From IMG/VR virus record IMGVR_UViG_3300028190_000002, positions 1-23,120 of that record: 23,120 nucleotides of DNA. The stretch is one strand, 5' to 3'. A program made the position numbers and the translations under genes. This DNA comes from a virus. Under the pieces are notes generated by a model that was not told the origin of the DNA, made no database searches, and saw nothing but the letters and a program-made list of their open reading frames with translations. The stretch's first letter is position 1. Each line of letters opens with the position of its first letter. Of this stretch, positions 6,211 to 14,170 are shown one piece after another.

Positions 6211-7581
6211 TTATTTCTTAAGTAAGCCGTTATATTTTACTGAAAGGTTATAGAATTGTCCTAACTTATGTCCTAAACCTGTCTTGTTTGTTCTTACTGT
6301 CATCTGCATGATGATTACATCTTTATTAGATTTTAGATGTAAAAACCAATTCTGTTTTGATGCTTTACTAGCTTCTGCTTTAATGAATTTAACTACTGGG
6401 AGAAATACTCCTAATTCATCGTCATCTGTTACCTGTTCGTATGACTTTCCAATACCTTTAATAACCTTGGTAGGAACATCAGGAGCGTCTCTAAGAATTG
6501 CAGTCTTAATGTATTGCATTGACGCATCTTTACTCTGATTAAATAAGTCAATCAATGTCTGCCTAATGATCTCTAGCTGGACGTTATAGAGTCTTTCATA
6601 CTCAGTCTTATTAGTTCTCTCTAATTGCTTTAGAACGTCATATGAGGCCTTTCTACCCGACTTGCTATCATATGTTTTTGCATCAGGCATACCTTCTATC
6701 TTTGAATATACTTCTTTATATAATTTCTGAGATAGTTTAGGAACCTGATTTCCTTTTTTCATTGTCTGAAATATTGGATTAACGTAGGTGTTGAGTTTAG
6801 GTTCAGTTGATTTCTTTCCACCAGCCTTTAATGATGTGCCTAAGATTTGCTTGTCTGCAAACTGTATGAATATGTCGCCGGGATGGTTTTTGGGAACACC
6901 ACTTGGTTTAGCACGATAACCCCAGTATACTTGTTTAACTGGTTTTAATTTGTTCTCATCAGTAATATACTTGTGTATTCCTATTGCATTTTGCATCTTC
7001 TCATCAAATTTAGATGAATCTTCTGCTTTTGCAACCGTGTCTTTGGCTGCTTGTCTATCGCTGGCAGCGACACATTTAAACTTATCTACGTCCTGTTTTA
7101 ACAACCAATCATAAAATGATGGAACTGATTTTGGTTTATGTTTCTTTTCCCATGCCATACAGGGAAACAATTCAGTGATACTTGAGTTGAGTGTGGTCTC
7201 ACCCATACCACCTGATTTAGGTTTAAATAAAAATATGACATTTTGACCATCTTCGAAGTTGTCTAGGAAAATTGGGTCAAAACTAGATTTTGAACTTCCT
7301 CTAATCTCATGCTGAATTCCAGCGTCCTTTAGATTTTTTTCCAATTCATCCCTGTCACTAGCTCTATCGGCTCCCCTAATAAGAAAAACTGTTGTTCTAG
7401 AATTGGAAGACTTATGTCTAGCTATTTCAAATTCACTATAGACATCTTTGGGAAATGCTGTAAGTTGAACCTCTTCAATAAGGTCATCTATTCTAGCTAA
7501 ATCAATAGTTGGGGTCTTTAAAGGTATACCCTCGAAAGTTATGGTTCCGAGTTTATACGTGATTTCTGAAAAAGTTTTCAT
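6211..7581 (-). CDS. 456-aa unknown protein, possible PD-(D/E)XK-like nuclease
   Basis: I cannot name this 456-aa protein. The middle holds PGDIFIQFADK followed by ILGTSLKAGGKK (235-257), a layout like the PGD...(E/S)xK active site of PD-(D/E)XK nucleases with SLK in place of ExK. An upstream block, GETTLNSSITELFP (127-140), could supply the helical glutamate. These are pattern resemblances, not proof. The ends are rich in Lys. It follows gp46 by 11 nt and precedes the deformylase, so it probably shares the recombination operon. No Shine-Dalgarno is seen; a late-type AATAAATA box lies 5 nt before the ATG. Confidence 0.7.
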   Translation of the reverse strand: MKTFSEITYKLGTITFEGIPLKTPTIDLARIDDLIEEVQLTAFPKDVYSEFEIARHKSSNSRTTVFLIRGADRASDRDELEKNLKDAGIQHEIRGSSKSSFDPIFLDNFEDGQNVIFLFKPKSGGMGETTLNSSITELFPCMAWEKKHKPKSVPSFYDWLLKQDVDKFKCVAASDRQAAKDTVAKAEDSSKFDEKMQNAIGIHKYITDENKLKPVKQVYWGYRAKPSGVPKNHPGDIFIQFADKQILGTSLKAGGKKSTEPKLNTYVNPIFQTMKKGNQVPKLSQKLYKEVYSKIEGMPDAKTYDSKSGRKASYDVLKQLERTNKTEYERLYNVQLEIIRQTLIDLFNQSKDASMQYIKTAILRDAPDVPTKVIKGIGKSYEQVTDDDELGVFLPVVKFIKAEASKASKQNWFLHLKSNKDVIIMQMTVRTNKTGLGHKLGQFYNLSVKYNGLLKK

Positions 7582-7586
7582 ACTAC

Positions 7587-7594
7587 TATTTATT
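7587..7594 (-). promoter_or_regulatory. Late-type promoter box AATAAATA before the 456-aa gene
   Basis: Minus-strand AATAAATA lies 5 nt upstream of the ATG at 7581 and overlaps the stop codon of gp46. It differs from the T4 late consensus TATAAATA in the first base. If used, transcription would start at or next to the ATG. The same 5-nt spacing occurs before gp20. Confidence 0.4.
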
Positions 7595-9308
7595 ATTCGG
7601 CGAGTCTCGAAAAGTTCTTATGTTTCTCAAAACGTAACACATCATCAAATTTATCATACAAAGAATCTCCTTTATGACTTATAATAAATGCATTAGTCTT
7701 TTCTGTCAAGGTGTTTAACAGCTTTAAAAAATCATTCACTCCAGCTTCATCCAGTGAACTATCGAACACTTCATCTAATATCAATAGATTAGTATTTACA
7801 CTATTCTTCATTCGAGCAATGGCTCTCCATGTAAACAATAATGCAAGATCAATTCTCATCTTTTCACCCTGTGAGAAGTTTTCATATTTAAATTCGTCTC
7901 TAAATCTAGACCTAATGGTTTCATCGAACCCTTCATCCAATTCAAAACCAACATAAAATTCTAACTGTGCTAGATGTTTGTTGATTAGTTTATTCATAAT
8001 CGGAACATATTGTTTGATGATTTTTTCTTTAACCCCTTGGTCACGCAAAAGCATTGTTGCAATTTCTAAATAATGACCGTGTTCTGATAAGTTTTTCTTT
8101 TTAGAATGCAGAATATCTAATGACGTTTCGTTTTCTTCTATCCTTTCATGGGCATCTGTAGAACCCTCAGCCTCTTCCTCTAATTCTTCAATGTTTCCTT
8201 TGATCTTTTCTACGAACATTTGATTAGAAACTATTTCTGTCTGTGTGATTCCTACCTCTTTTTGAATAGTTTCAATTTGTTCTTGTATGTCAGTTATTGC
8301 TTCTAATCGATTGTTGACTTCTTGAATCGTTTGGCCGATTGATATGATAGCCTTCTTGATCTCTGTCGCCTTCGCAGTCCGTTCTGCAAGGTGCTCTTTT
8401 TTATGTTTTTCATCTAATCCTTGTTTACAAGTTGGACACTCATCATTTTCTTCATAGAATTTGATGTCTTTATTAGCCTTCTTACGTGCTATTTCGAGTT
8501 GATTTTCCAACTCTAAAGTTTCTTTAAGTCTTACTTTTTGTGAATCTCTATCTTTAATAGTAGTTTGTTTCTTAGCTACAGTTGTAGTTTTCTTCTCTAC
8601 ATTACCTAAAAGCTTTTGAATGTTTGTTTGAGTTTGTTTTATAGTAGCCTGATATTTTGTTATCTTTTGATCTCTATTCTCACGCAATGCATTAAGTTGT
8701 TCATTCAGACCACTGATTCTTTCTTCTAAGATATCAATCCCATGTTCATTGTCCTTTATATCTACAACATGATTGTTCTTTTTCTTACGGAGTATTTGCA
8801 TCATTGTGCTGAAGATTGTTATGTCTAAAAGGTCTTCTACAAGTCTACGTCTATCTTTTGCTCTTAATTGCATGAAGGGAGTAAAGTTAGCTGATCCTAA
8901 TATTGCAACCTGAGTAAATGAACGATAACTCATTTTAAGAATATTCTTTTCTAAATGTTCTTGGTAATCACGGACTGATGCATCTTGATTAACCATTTTA
9001 TCATTAACATATAATTCAAATTTATTTGGTCTGGCCCCACGGACTATTTTGTATTCCTTTTTTCCAATAGTAAAATCTAGTTCTACTATTAAGTCTCTTC
9101 CATTAATAGAGTTGACCAATAGGTCTTTCTTTAAATTTCTAAAACCCCGACCATAGAGCGCAAAGCAAAGTGCATCTAATAGAGTTGATTTTCCACTACC
9201 GTTCTCACCTAGAATTAGCGTAGTCTGATGGTCATCAAGAACCATTTGTGTAAAACGATTTCCTGACGACAATAAATTTTTATATCGTATCTCGTTAAAA
9301 AAGATCAT
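7593..9308 (-). CDS. gp46: gp46 recombination endonuclease subunit (Rad50/SbcC-like)
   Basis: The 571-aa protein is the SMC-like ATPase subunit of the gp46/gp47 complex that resects DNA ends and feeds recombination-dependent replication. It shows Walker A GENGSGKS (34-41), a long coiled coil interrupted by a zinc hook CPTC (291-294), then an ABC signature SQGEKMR and Walker B LLILDEVFD in the C-terminal part. Length is close to T4 gp46 (560). Its ATG overlaps the gp47 stop (ATGA), so the two subunits are translationally coupled. Intact. Confidence 0.96.
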   Translation of the reverse strand: MIFFNEIRYKNLLSSGNRFTQMVLDDHQTTLILGENGSGKSTLLDALCFALYGRGFRNLKKDLLVNSINGRDLIVELDFTIGKKEYKIVRGARPNKFELYVNDKMVNQDASVRDYQEHLEKNILKMSYRSFTQVAILGSANFTPFMQLRAKDRRRLVEDLLDITIFSTMMQILRKKKNNHVVDIKDNEHGIDILEERISGLNEQLNALRENRDQKITKYQATIKQTQTNIQKLLGNVEKKTTTVAKKQTTIKDRDSQKVRLKETLELENQLEIARKKANKDIKFYEENDECPTCKQGLDEKHKKEHLAERTAKATEIKKAIISIGQTIQEVNNRLEAITDIQEQIETIQKEVGITQTEIVSNQMFVEKIKGNIEELEEEAEGSTDAHERIEENETSLDILHSKKKNLSEHGHYLEIATMLLRDQGVKEKIIKQYVPIMNKLINKHLAQLEFYVGFELDEGFDETIRSRFRDEFKYENFSQGEKMRIDLALLFTWRAIARMKNSVNTNLLILDEVFDSSLDEAGVNDFLKLLNTLTEKTNAFIISHKGDSLYDKFDDVLRFEKHKNFSRLAE

Positions 9309-10369
9309 AGGTAAGTATGTTCATCCAAGGCTTCTTGATACAATGTAGTCATTAAAGCCTGCAATTCTTTTTTCTTTCCTTGGATTTCCAATCCATCAAT
9401 ATAGGTGTTCAATATAGTTAATGTATCTTCTACATTCTCTACGTCATCATCCATAAAATCCATGTGTTTGTTGTCATCCACAATGGATACGTGAATTGGA
9501 TTAGCTGCATAAACTTTATCACAATACTGATCAAACCAATATGGATTGTCTTTATCAACCACTATAATTTTAACAAACTTGTTAGTAAATTGTTCGTAAT
9601 CTATCTCTTGTATCGCTTCAAAGTCCAAATCTTTATCATCATAAAACGCCTTTTCGAACATCTTAATCGGGTTATGAACAGGTATCATTTCTGTGGTTTC
9701 TGTATCAAAGATATGAAAATATTTCTCATCACCATAATCCATCCACGTGAACTGCATTTGAGCTCCTAGATATATGATATTGTGTAATGCTGTTTTGTGG
9801 TGATAATGACCACTATAAACTTTATCAAATCTTTTTACATATGAATGATCCAGTCCATTATGACACATCACCTGTGGATTCATCATTGCACCTTCAAATT
9901 CAAAATGACCCATACAGGTAGCTGCTTCAGCAGACAATAGAAACTCTACGGAATCTGCATAATTCTCAGGATTAATCCATGGAACTAAGGCGAGATTGTA
10001 TCCATCGTATTCTTTAACTATTGGTTCGGAGTAAACAGTAATGTTCTTATGATTGAACAACAATAGATCAGGTGCATTTACATCATGTGTATTCTTATAA
10101 TACGTATCATGATTGCCTATCACTAAATCCATATGGATATTTCTCTCCAACATGGGTTCAATAAAATGTTCTCTGTTTGCTTTCAACGACGCAAAATTTA
10201 TATACTTACGCCTATCAAAATAATCACCTAAATGAATGATATCTGTAATACCATGTTCATCTAGATAAGGGAAAAAGATTTCGTTATAAAAACGACCTTG
10301 ATACTTAGCCATTTCTAACATATCTCCACGAACACCCGCATGAGTGTCGTTTAATATTGCTATTTTCAT
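9305..10369 (-). CDS. gp47: gp47 recombination nuclease subunit (Mre11/SbcD-like)
   Basis: This 354-aa protein has the calcineurin-like phosphoesterase motifs of Mre11 family nucleases: D8-x-H10 in LNDTH, GDYFDRR (48-54), GNHD (85-88) and GHYHH (187-191). It is the nuclease partner of gp46. Length is close to T4 gp47 (339). It overlaps gp55 and gp46 by 4 nt each through ATGA junctions, placing sigma factor and nuclease in one operon. The acidic segment DDDVENVED near the C terminus is outside the catalytic core. All active-site motifs appear intact. Confidence 0.96.
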   Translation of the reverse strand: MKIAILNDTHAGVRGDMLEMAKYQGRFYNEIFFPYLDEHGITDIIHLGDYFDRRKYINFASLKANREHFIEPMLERNIHMDLVIGNHDTYYKNTHDVNAPDLLLFNHKNITVYSEPIVKEYDGYNLALVPWINPENYADSVEFLLSAEAATCMGHFEFEGAMMNPQVMCHNGLDHSYVKRFDKVYSGHYHHKTALHNIIYLGAQMQFTWMDYGDEKYFHIFDTETTEMIPVHNPIKMFEKAFYDDKDLDFEAIQEIDYEQFTNKFVKIIVVDKDNPYWFDQYCDKVYAANPIHVSIVDDNKHMDFMDDDVENVEDTLTILNTYIDGLEIQGKKKELQALMTTLYQEALDEHTYL

Positions 10370-10917
10370 TTAGTAAATTGGTCTAAGTTCTTTTTACTTT
10401 TTGGGGTTGTTTTCCTTTTAGACTTTCGAGGTTCATATTCTACTCTGTTCATATGTTCTTGCATCCATTCAACGTTTGTATTAGTTAACGTGGGATCATA
10501 TTCACCGTCAATAGTTGTATAAGCATCCATTGTAATGTTTGCAGCTTCGATTTGTTTTTGTTTAATAAAAACCTGCTTCTTCTCCTTTTGAATTCTTCGA
10601 AGGAAAGCGTAGTAACATATTTGGGTAATGTATGCGAATGCATTATTTGACTTTTCACGTTTAAAATTTCTGATGTATTGAATACAATTCTCGATTGCAT
10701 CACAAATCATTTCATCCCTATAAGTATAGTTGATGAAATTTGGCCGAGTAGATAGTCGAGTTGCAATCTTATAGATACACTCTCCTATGTATTCAGTCAT
10801 TCTAGGTGGTTCTTCACCCTTCTCTTTTGCAAGAACAACTGATTCGTTATAATTTGCGACAGCTTCAGTAAACTCTTTATTGTTTACATAATGCTCGGGT
10901 TTCTTTTTTTGAGTCAT
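10366..10917 (-). CDS. gp55: gp55, late-promoter sigma factor
   Basis: This 183-aa protein matches T4 gp55 (185 aa) in its YVNNKEF start (10-16) and the central NAFAYITQICYYAFLRRI.KEKK block (92-114), which corresponds to the region-2-like part that recognises the TATAAATA late promoter box. The C-terminal 20 residues are Lys/Arg/Ser-rich. In T4, gp55 works with gp33 and the gp45 clamp; gp45 lies at the left end of this window, gp33 was not seen. It overlaps gp47 by 4 nt. No Shine-Dalgarno is visible; a TATAAT box lies 7 nt before the ATG, so a leaderless transcript is possible. Confidence 0.93.
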   Translation of the reverse strand: MTQKKKPEHYVNNKEFTEAVANYNESVVLAKEKGEEPPRMTEYIGECIYKIATRLSTRPNFINYTYRDEMICDAIENCIQYIRNFKREKSNNAFAYITQICYYAFLRRIQKEKKQVFIKQKQIEAANITMDAYTTIDGEYDPTLTNTNVEWMQEHMNRVEYEPRKSKRKTTPKSKKNLDQFTK

Positions 10918-10924
10918 AGTAGCT

Positions 10925-10930
10925 ATTATA
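10925..10930 (-). promoter_or_regulatory. TATAAT box 7 nt upstream of gp55 start
   Basis: Minus strand reads TATAAT, AGCTACT, ATG. The TATAATAGCT context matches that of the plus-strand promoter at 15703 and resembles that before cobS. No good -35 is seen 17-18 bp upstream (best about 3/6), so an activator or an extended -10 would be needed. Confidence 0.45.
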
Positions 10931-10977
10931 CCCTAATTTCCTAGTAATGGAAGGGGCTTTTTAGTATCTCTTAATAG

Positions 10978-10985
10978 TATTTATT
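10978..10985 (-). promoter_or_regulatory. Late-type box AATAAATA upstream of gp55
   Basis: Minus-strand AATAAATA lies about 60 nt before the gp55 start, in the 160-nt gap after the 64-aa gene. It is one base off TATAAATA. It could provide late expression of gp55-gp47-gp46. Confidence 0.35.
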
Positions 10986-10999
10986 GGCGTGATAAAGTT

Positions 11000-11019
11000 G
11001 GGCTTTTATCTAAAAACCC
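11000..11019 (-). terminator. Hairpin between 64-aa gene and gp55
   Basis: Minus strand forms GGGTTTTT-AGAT-AAAAGCCC: three G-C pairs, one G-T wobble and four A-T pairs with a 4-nt loop. The following bases (AACTTTATC) are not a clean T run, so termination is uncertain. The rest of the 10918-11077 gap holds no ORF of note. Confidence 0.35.
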
Positions 11020-11077
11020 ACTTGTGTTATCTAAGATGATATGATAAAATAAATATGACCCAAAGGGGAACAGTATA

Positions 11078-11272
11078 TTAGAATACTACTACTCCTATCA
11101 TATAACCACTTAAGAAACAGAGTCCTGCTAACATTGGGTTAGCTTTACTGAACTCCCATATTCTTTTTCCATAATCTTTTGCAAATTCCCATGTATCTTT
11201 AATCTCATTTGTCTCATATTTTTCAGATGTTCGTTTTTCCCGAATGTTATATATTCGATCTCTTTGTGACAT
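11078..11272 (-). CDS. 64-aa small membrane protein
   Basis: I do not recognise this protein. Residues 1-42 are charged and amphipathic (MSQRDRIYNIREKRTSEKYE, then DTWEFAKDYGKRIWEFSKAN); residues 45-64 form one hydrophobic helix ending at the C terminus (LAGLCFLSGYMIGVVVF). A tail-anchored topology with the charged part in the cytoplasm is likely. It follows the 55-aa membrane protein closely and precedes gp55. No strong ribosome site is visible, which weakens the start choice. Confidence 0.6.
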   Translation of the reverse strand: MSQRDRIYNIREKRTSEKYETNEIKDTWEFAKDYGKRIWEFSKANPMLAGLCFLSGYMIGVVVF

Positions 11273-11297
11273 TTTGCATTCAATGCCACATCATTTT

Positions 11298-11305
11298 TAT
11301 TTATC
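11298..11305 (-). promoter_or_regulatory. Late-type box GATAAATA before the 64-aa gene
   Basis: Minus-strand GATAAATA lies about 25 nt upstream of the ATG at 11272 and overlaps the stop of the 55-aa gene. It is one mismatch from TATAAATA. Weak evidence, given the AT-rich background. Confidence 0.25.
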
Positions 11306-11471
11306 AGTGAGCAGCTGCTAGGCACATTAAAACGCCTGGCACTGCGACGGGAAGAGCTATTAGTGTGGAGAACTCTACTACTTCACAGGCACGCTTATAA
11401 GGGGCAGTTCCTTTTAGGTCTTCGAATCTTTGACTGATGCTCTTCGCAATATTTAAAATTGCTGTGGTCAT
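11304..11471 (-). CDS. 55-aa small membrane protein
   Basis: The chosen start at 11471 (MTTAILNIAKSISQRF) has GAGGG 3 nt upstream. A longer version of 113 aa would begin inside the upstream Sm-like gene and its extra part looks like out-of-frame noise. The 55-aa product has an amphipathic N-terminal half and a hydrophobic C-terminal stretch (TLIALPVAVPGVLMCLAAA), so it is likely membrane associated. It is followed by another small membrane protein of 64 aa. A holin-like or membrane-remodelling role would be speculation. Confidence 0.6.
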   Translation of the reverse strand: MTTAILNIAKSISQRFEDLKGTAPYKRACEVVEFSTLIALPVAVPGVLMCLAAAH

Positions 11472-11498
11472 CGTCCCTCTAAAAATATATTTAAACAA

Positions 11499-11520
11499 GT
11501 GTATTATATTACTAATACAC
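11499..11520 (-). terminator. AT-rich inverted repeat between Sm-like and 55-aa genes
   Basis: A perfect 8-bp inverted repeat, GTGTATTA and TAATACAC, with a 6-nt loop, followed on the minus strand by TTGTTTAAATATATTTTT. It could terminate the UvsY-UvsW operon or structure the leader of the 55-aa gene. A 12-bp palindrome AGTATATATACT lies just upstream at about 11527. Confidence 0.3.
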
Positions 11521-11547
11521 ATAGTATATATACTGAGGATCAACCTG

Positions 11548-12090
11548 TTAGTGTAATTTCTCTTTTGGGGGGCGTTGGGCAAACTCAAATTCTGCATACT
11601 CTTCATCAAATTCTTCTTCGTCATTCTCTTCCATAAATTCTTCAAAGCGTTCCAAGTCTCTCATTTCTCTTCTTGAGATAGGCCCGCCTGTTTGTTCTAT
11701 TAAAGATTTGATTGCCTGATCCATATATTCCTTGCTCATGATCGGGTCTTTATTTGTTAGTGGAATGTTGCCTTCTTCAATCATCTTAAACCATTGTGAT
11801 GACGCTTCGTCATAGAAAGGAACGTATTGTTTGTTCATTTTATTTCTATGGACAAGATGATCAAAAGGAATAATAACTGACGTATCAGAAGTCATCGGGG
11901 CGTAGGGAAAAAATGTAGCAAGTGTGTTCCTTTTCATTGGAAGCATTCTTAACTGACAAATCATAGGTAAGGTAACCTCTACACCTTGTTTGGTGTCTCG
12001 GGTCATTCCCACAATTTCCAAACCAGTTTTAAGTTTTAAAACTTCGTAATCTTGTGGTGTTGTTCTGAGTAGGTCTTTTGTAGTTGCCAT
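11548..12090 (-). CDS. Sm-like (LSm) fold protein with acidic tail
   Basis: The 180-aa protein begins with a compact beta-rich region (about 14-95) resembling an Sm fold: YEVLKLKTGLEIVGMTRD, GVEVTLPM, then a PYAPMTSD.SVIIPFDH segment. Phage-borne Sm-like proteins are known in marine T4-like phages; the assignment here is by pattern only. Residues about 145-172 are very acidic (EEFMEENDEEEFDEEY). Its ATG overlaps the UvsW stop (TAATG), so it is coupled to the helicase. An RNA-binding or helicase-partner role is possible but unproven. Confidence 0.65.
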   Translation of the reverse strand: MATTKDLLRTTPQDYEVLKLKTGLEIVGMTRDTKQGVEVTLPMICQLRMLPMKRNTLATFFPYAPMTSDTSVIIPFDHLVHRNKMNKQYVPFYDEASSQWFKMIEEGNIPLTNKDPIMSKEYMDQAIKSLIEQTGGPISRREMRDLERFEEFMEENDEEEFDEEYAEFEFAQRPPKEKLH

Positions 12091-13496
12091 TACTTTAAGT
12101 CGAATTGTTTGATCTCATAAGGAAAATTCTCCTCGTTGTAGATATTTATACGATCCTTACAGTGCTTGAGAGTATAATTATCGTTCTGTAAATCATCCGC
12201 TATATCAAACAATCTCATAGAATCCTTACCTTCAACCTTTCTTAGGCCTCTCCCAATGGATTGTAGATTTCTAATTCTTGACTTGGATGGTGATGCAAAG
12301 ACTATATTATCAATCTTTTTAATGTTCACACCAGTAGAAAATGTTCCATAGGAAGCTAGAATAACGTCGTTCTTTTTAGTCTCTACAATTTCTCTGACCT
12401 TCTCTCTATCTTCCGTATCTGTTCCACCATACACATAATGTAAAGATTTAGGTATTCTCTTAAACATTTTTTGTTGTAATACGACACCATGTTTCTCTAC
12501 GAACTGAAACAACACAAGAGTATTGCCTTTAAGACTATAAGTTAAATTACAAATAAAGTCGTTCCTACTATCACAGCCCACTAAGTAATCCATTTCATCT
12601 TTATAGGTCATCTTCTTTTGTTTAGTATGACGTAGTATGACACAATCAATATCAATATTTGCAATCGTGCCAGCTTCCATCAACTCTGAGGAAGATACAA
12701 CTTTTTTAACGGGGCCGAACAGGCCTTCCAGCTGAAGTCTGTGGACTTCATTACTGTCTAATGTTCCTGTTGTTCCAAACCTTAATGCAGTAGTCTTCAT
12801 CTTCTCAAGGATGCCTTTAAGTGTTTGTGCTTTAAACAAGTGTGCTTCATCACCCACAACCATGTCAAATGATTGTATAACATCTTTAGGAGCTCTACTT
12901 AATGATTGCCATGTAGTAATAGTAATAGGTGCATCAAACACTTCTTGTCCATGATAAATTTTACACATCTTGCCTTTATGACCATAGTCTATAAAATCTT
13001 TATACATCTGTTCTACTAAAGCGGTAGTAGGAACAATTATAACTGTCTTCTTATCATAGTATCTTGCCAACATATAGATGATAAGAGATTTACCACTTGC
13101 AGTTGGTGACACCAATAGTTGTCTACCATATTTGATTGCATCTAGAAATGCTTCTAATTGGTAATCTCTTGGTGCAAATGGTAGTTTAAGAGACTTTGCA
13201 AACTCTTCTAAATTTTTGAGTTCATTCCTTTCTCCAATAACATCCTGTATCCCCTCAATATCATATCCACGCTCTCTACAGAACTCATCGACATAAGGAA
13301 GTAAACCAATATAAACTCTATGGGTTTTTATTGAAAACAGGTAAACCTTACCATCCCAATACTTGTTGCGATATGATGGCATGAACTTTGCATTTGGAAC
13401 TGCAAAGGAAAAGAATTCATGCAAGTCTTTGGCTAGGCCATCATCACATTCGACATGCATGAAGACATCGTCAACTTTCGAAACTATGATTTTCAT
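12090..13496 (-). CDS. uvsW: UvsW helicase
   Basis: This superfamily 2 helicase has 468 residues from the chosen start MKIIVSKVDD. Motifs: DYQ (111-113), Walker A PTASGKS (131-137), DEAH (216-219), FGTTGT (240-245) and QSIGRGLRK near the C terminus. T4 UvsW rewinds and branch-migrates DNA, unwinds R-loops and helps switch from origin- to recombination-dependent replication. The N-terminal FFSF, N.KYWDGK resembles the T4 protein's substrate-binding domain. An upstream GTG or TTG would add 10 residues overlapping the previous gene; the ATG at 13496, 2 nt after that stop, is preferred. Confidence 0.93.
   Translation of the reverse strand: MKIIVSKVDDVFMHVECDDGLAKDLHEFFSFAVPNAKFMPSYRNKYWDGKVYLFSIKTHRVYIGLLPYVDEFCRERGYDIEGIQDVIGERNELKNLEEFAKSLKLPFAPRDYQLEAFLDAIKYGRQLLVSPTASGKSLIIYMLARYYDKKTVIIVPTTALVEQMYKDFIDYGHKGKMCKIYHGQEVFDAPITITTWQSLSRAPKDVIQSFDMVVGDEAHLFKAQTLKGILEKMKTTALRFGTTGTLDSNEVHRLQLEGLFGPVKKVVSSSELMEAGTIANIDIDCVILRHTKQKKMTYKDEMDYLVGCDSRNDFICNLTYSLKGNTLVLFQFVEKHGVVLQQKMFKRIPKSLHYVYGGTDTEDREKVREIVETKKNDVILASYGTFSTGVNIKKIDNIVFASPSKSRIRNLQSIGRGLRKVEGKDSMRLFDIADDLQNDNYTLKHCKDRINIYNEENFPYEIKQFDLK
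12143..12150 (-). promoter_or_regulatory. Possible internal late promoter at the end of uvsW
   Basis: A perfect TATAAATA on the minus strand lies inside the last part of UvsW, about 50 nt before the Sm-like gene. It could boost late expression of that gene, or be chance within coding sequence. Confidence 0.3.
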
Positions 13497-13498
13497 TA

Positions 13499-14170
13499 TC
13501 AGACAAGAGGGTAGCCACAAAACCAAGTGATGAAGGACTTACGTGTCCCACTTATTATAGGTGTTACTTGGTGATGCACCCACGCAGGGAAAACCATTAG
13601 ACTTCCCTTTTCTTTAGCGGAGAATGGAATGGTGTGTATAAAATCATCGATTTTTAAATAACCGTCACTGAGCTTAATTCTATTAAAAACAGGCTCGGAT
13701 TCTATCCACTCAAACCATCCACCTTCATAATCATCGGGATCAGATAACTGAACACATGTGCTGATCTTTCTTTGCATACCGTTATCATAAAGATTAGGAG
13801 TAGCATCAGTGTGCCATGTGTAGAAATCTCCACTAAATTTATCTTTACTTTCTTCATATATGGTATACTGGCCGGGCTCCATGTATTCGATATTGTAATT
13901 CCAACCACATGATTGTTTGGCTTCCATAGTTCCAGCCCATAACTTATCATGAAGATTCTGTGGAAGTTCGTTTGGTTCTATCCATGCGTTAGTCGCTTGT
14001 CTAATTCTATCGTCAGTATTTCCAGTTTGGGTTTCTGCATCGGGATCAGTCACACTTGGGCCGATCTTGCTGGTCTGTATAGTTTTTCTACCCGCAAGAG
14101 CTTCTATCTGACCTATTTCTTGTTCATTGAAATACTTTGGAATTAAATATATGTAACTATTGTAAAGCAT
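13499..14170 (-). CDS. 2OG-Fe(II) oxygenase, PKHD/PiuC-like
   Basis: The 223-aa protein has WHTD (H120, D122), the distal histidine in WVHHQV (H199 or H200) and an arginine in GTRKSF (R210), the Fe(II)/2-oxoglutarate site of the dioxygenase superfamily. The block RKISTCVQLSDPDDYEGGWFEW (134-155) is typical of PKHD-type hydroxylases. It is different from the other oxygenase at 4949-5641. It lies between a 39-aa membrane peptide (TAATG overlap) and UvsW, so it is made with the recombination proteins. AGGTG precedes the start. Substrate unknown. Confidence 0.85.
   Translation of the reverse strand: MLYNSYIYLIPKYFNEQEIGQIEALAGRKTIQTSKIGPSVTDPDAETQTGNTDDRIRQATNAWIEPNELPQNLHDKLWAGTMEAKQSCGWNYNIEYMEPGQYTIYEESKDKFSGDFYTWHTDATPNLYDNGMQRKISTCVQLSDPDDYEGGWFEWIESEPVFNRIKLSDGYLKIDDFIHTIPFSAKEKGSLMVFPAWVHHQVTPIISGTRKSFITWFCGYPLV

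Noticed and set aside
7704-7712. TTGACA on the minus strand inside gp46
   Set aside because: Part of the conserved gp46 coding sequence, without the GCCC spacer pattern or a suitable TATAAT downstream.
11046-11053. AATAAATA on the plus strand between gp55 and the 64-aa gene
   Set aside because: No plus-strand gene follows; probably chance in AT-rich DNA.
11304-11645. 113-aa version of the 55-aa membrane protein
   Set aside because: The extra N-terminal part overlaps the acidic end of the Sm-like gene out of frame; GAGGG supports the start at 11471.
13497-13526. Ten-residue N-terminal extension of UvsW
   Set aside because: It overlaps the end of the oxygenase gene and does not resemble UvsW; MKIIVSK aligns with the family start.
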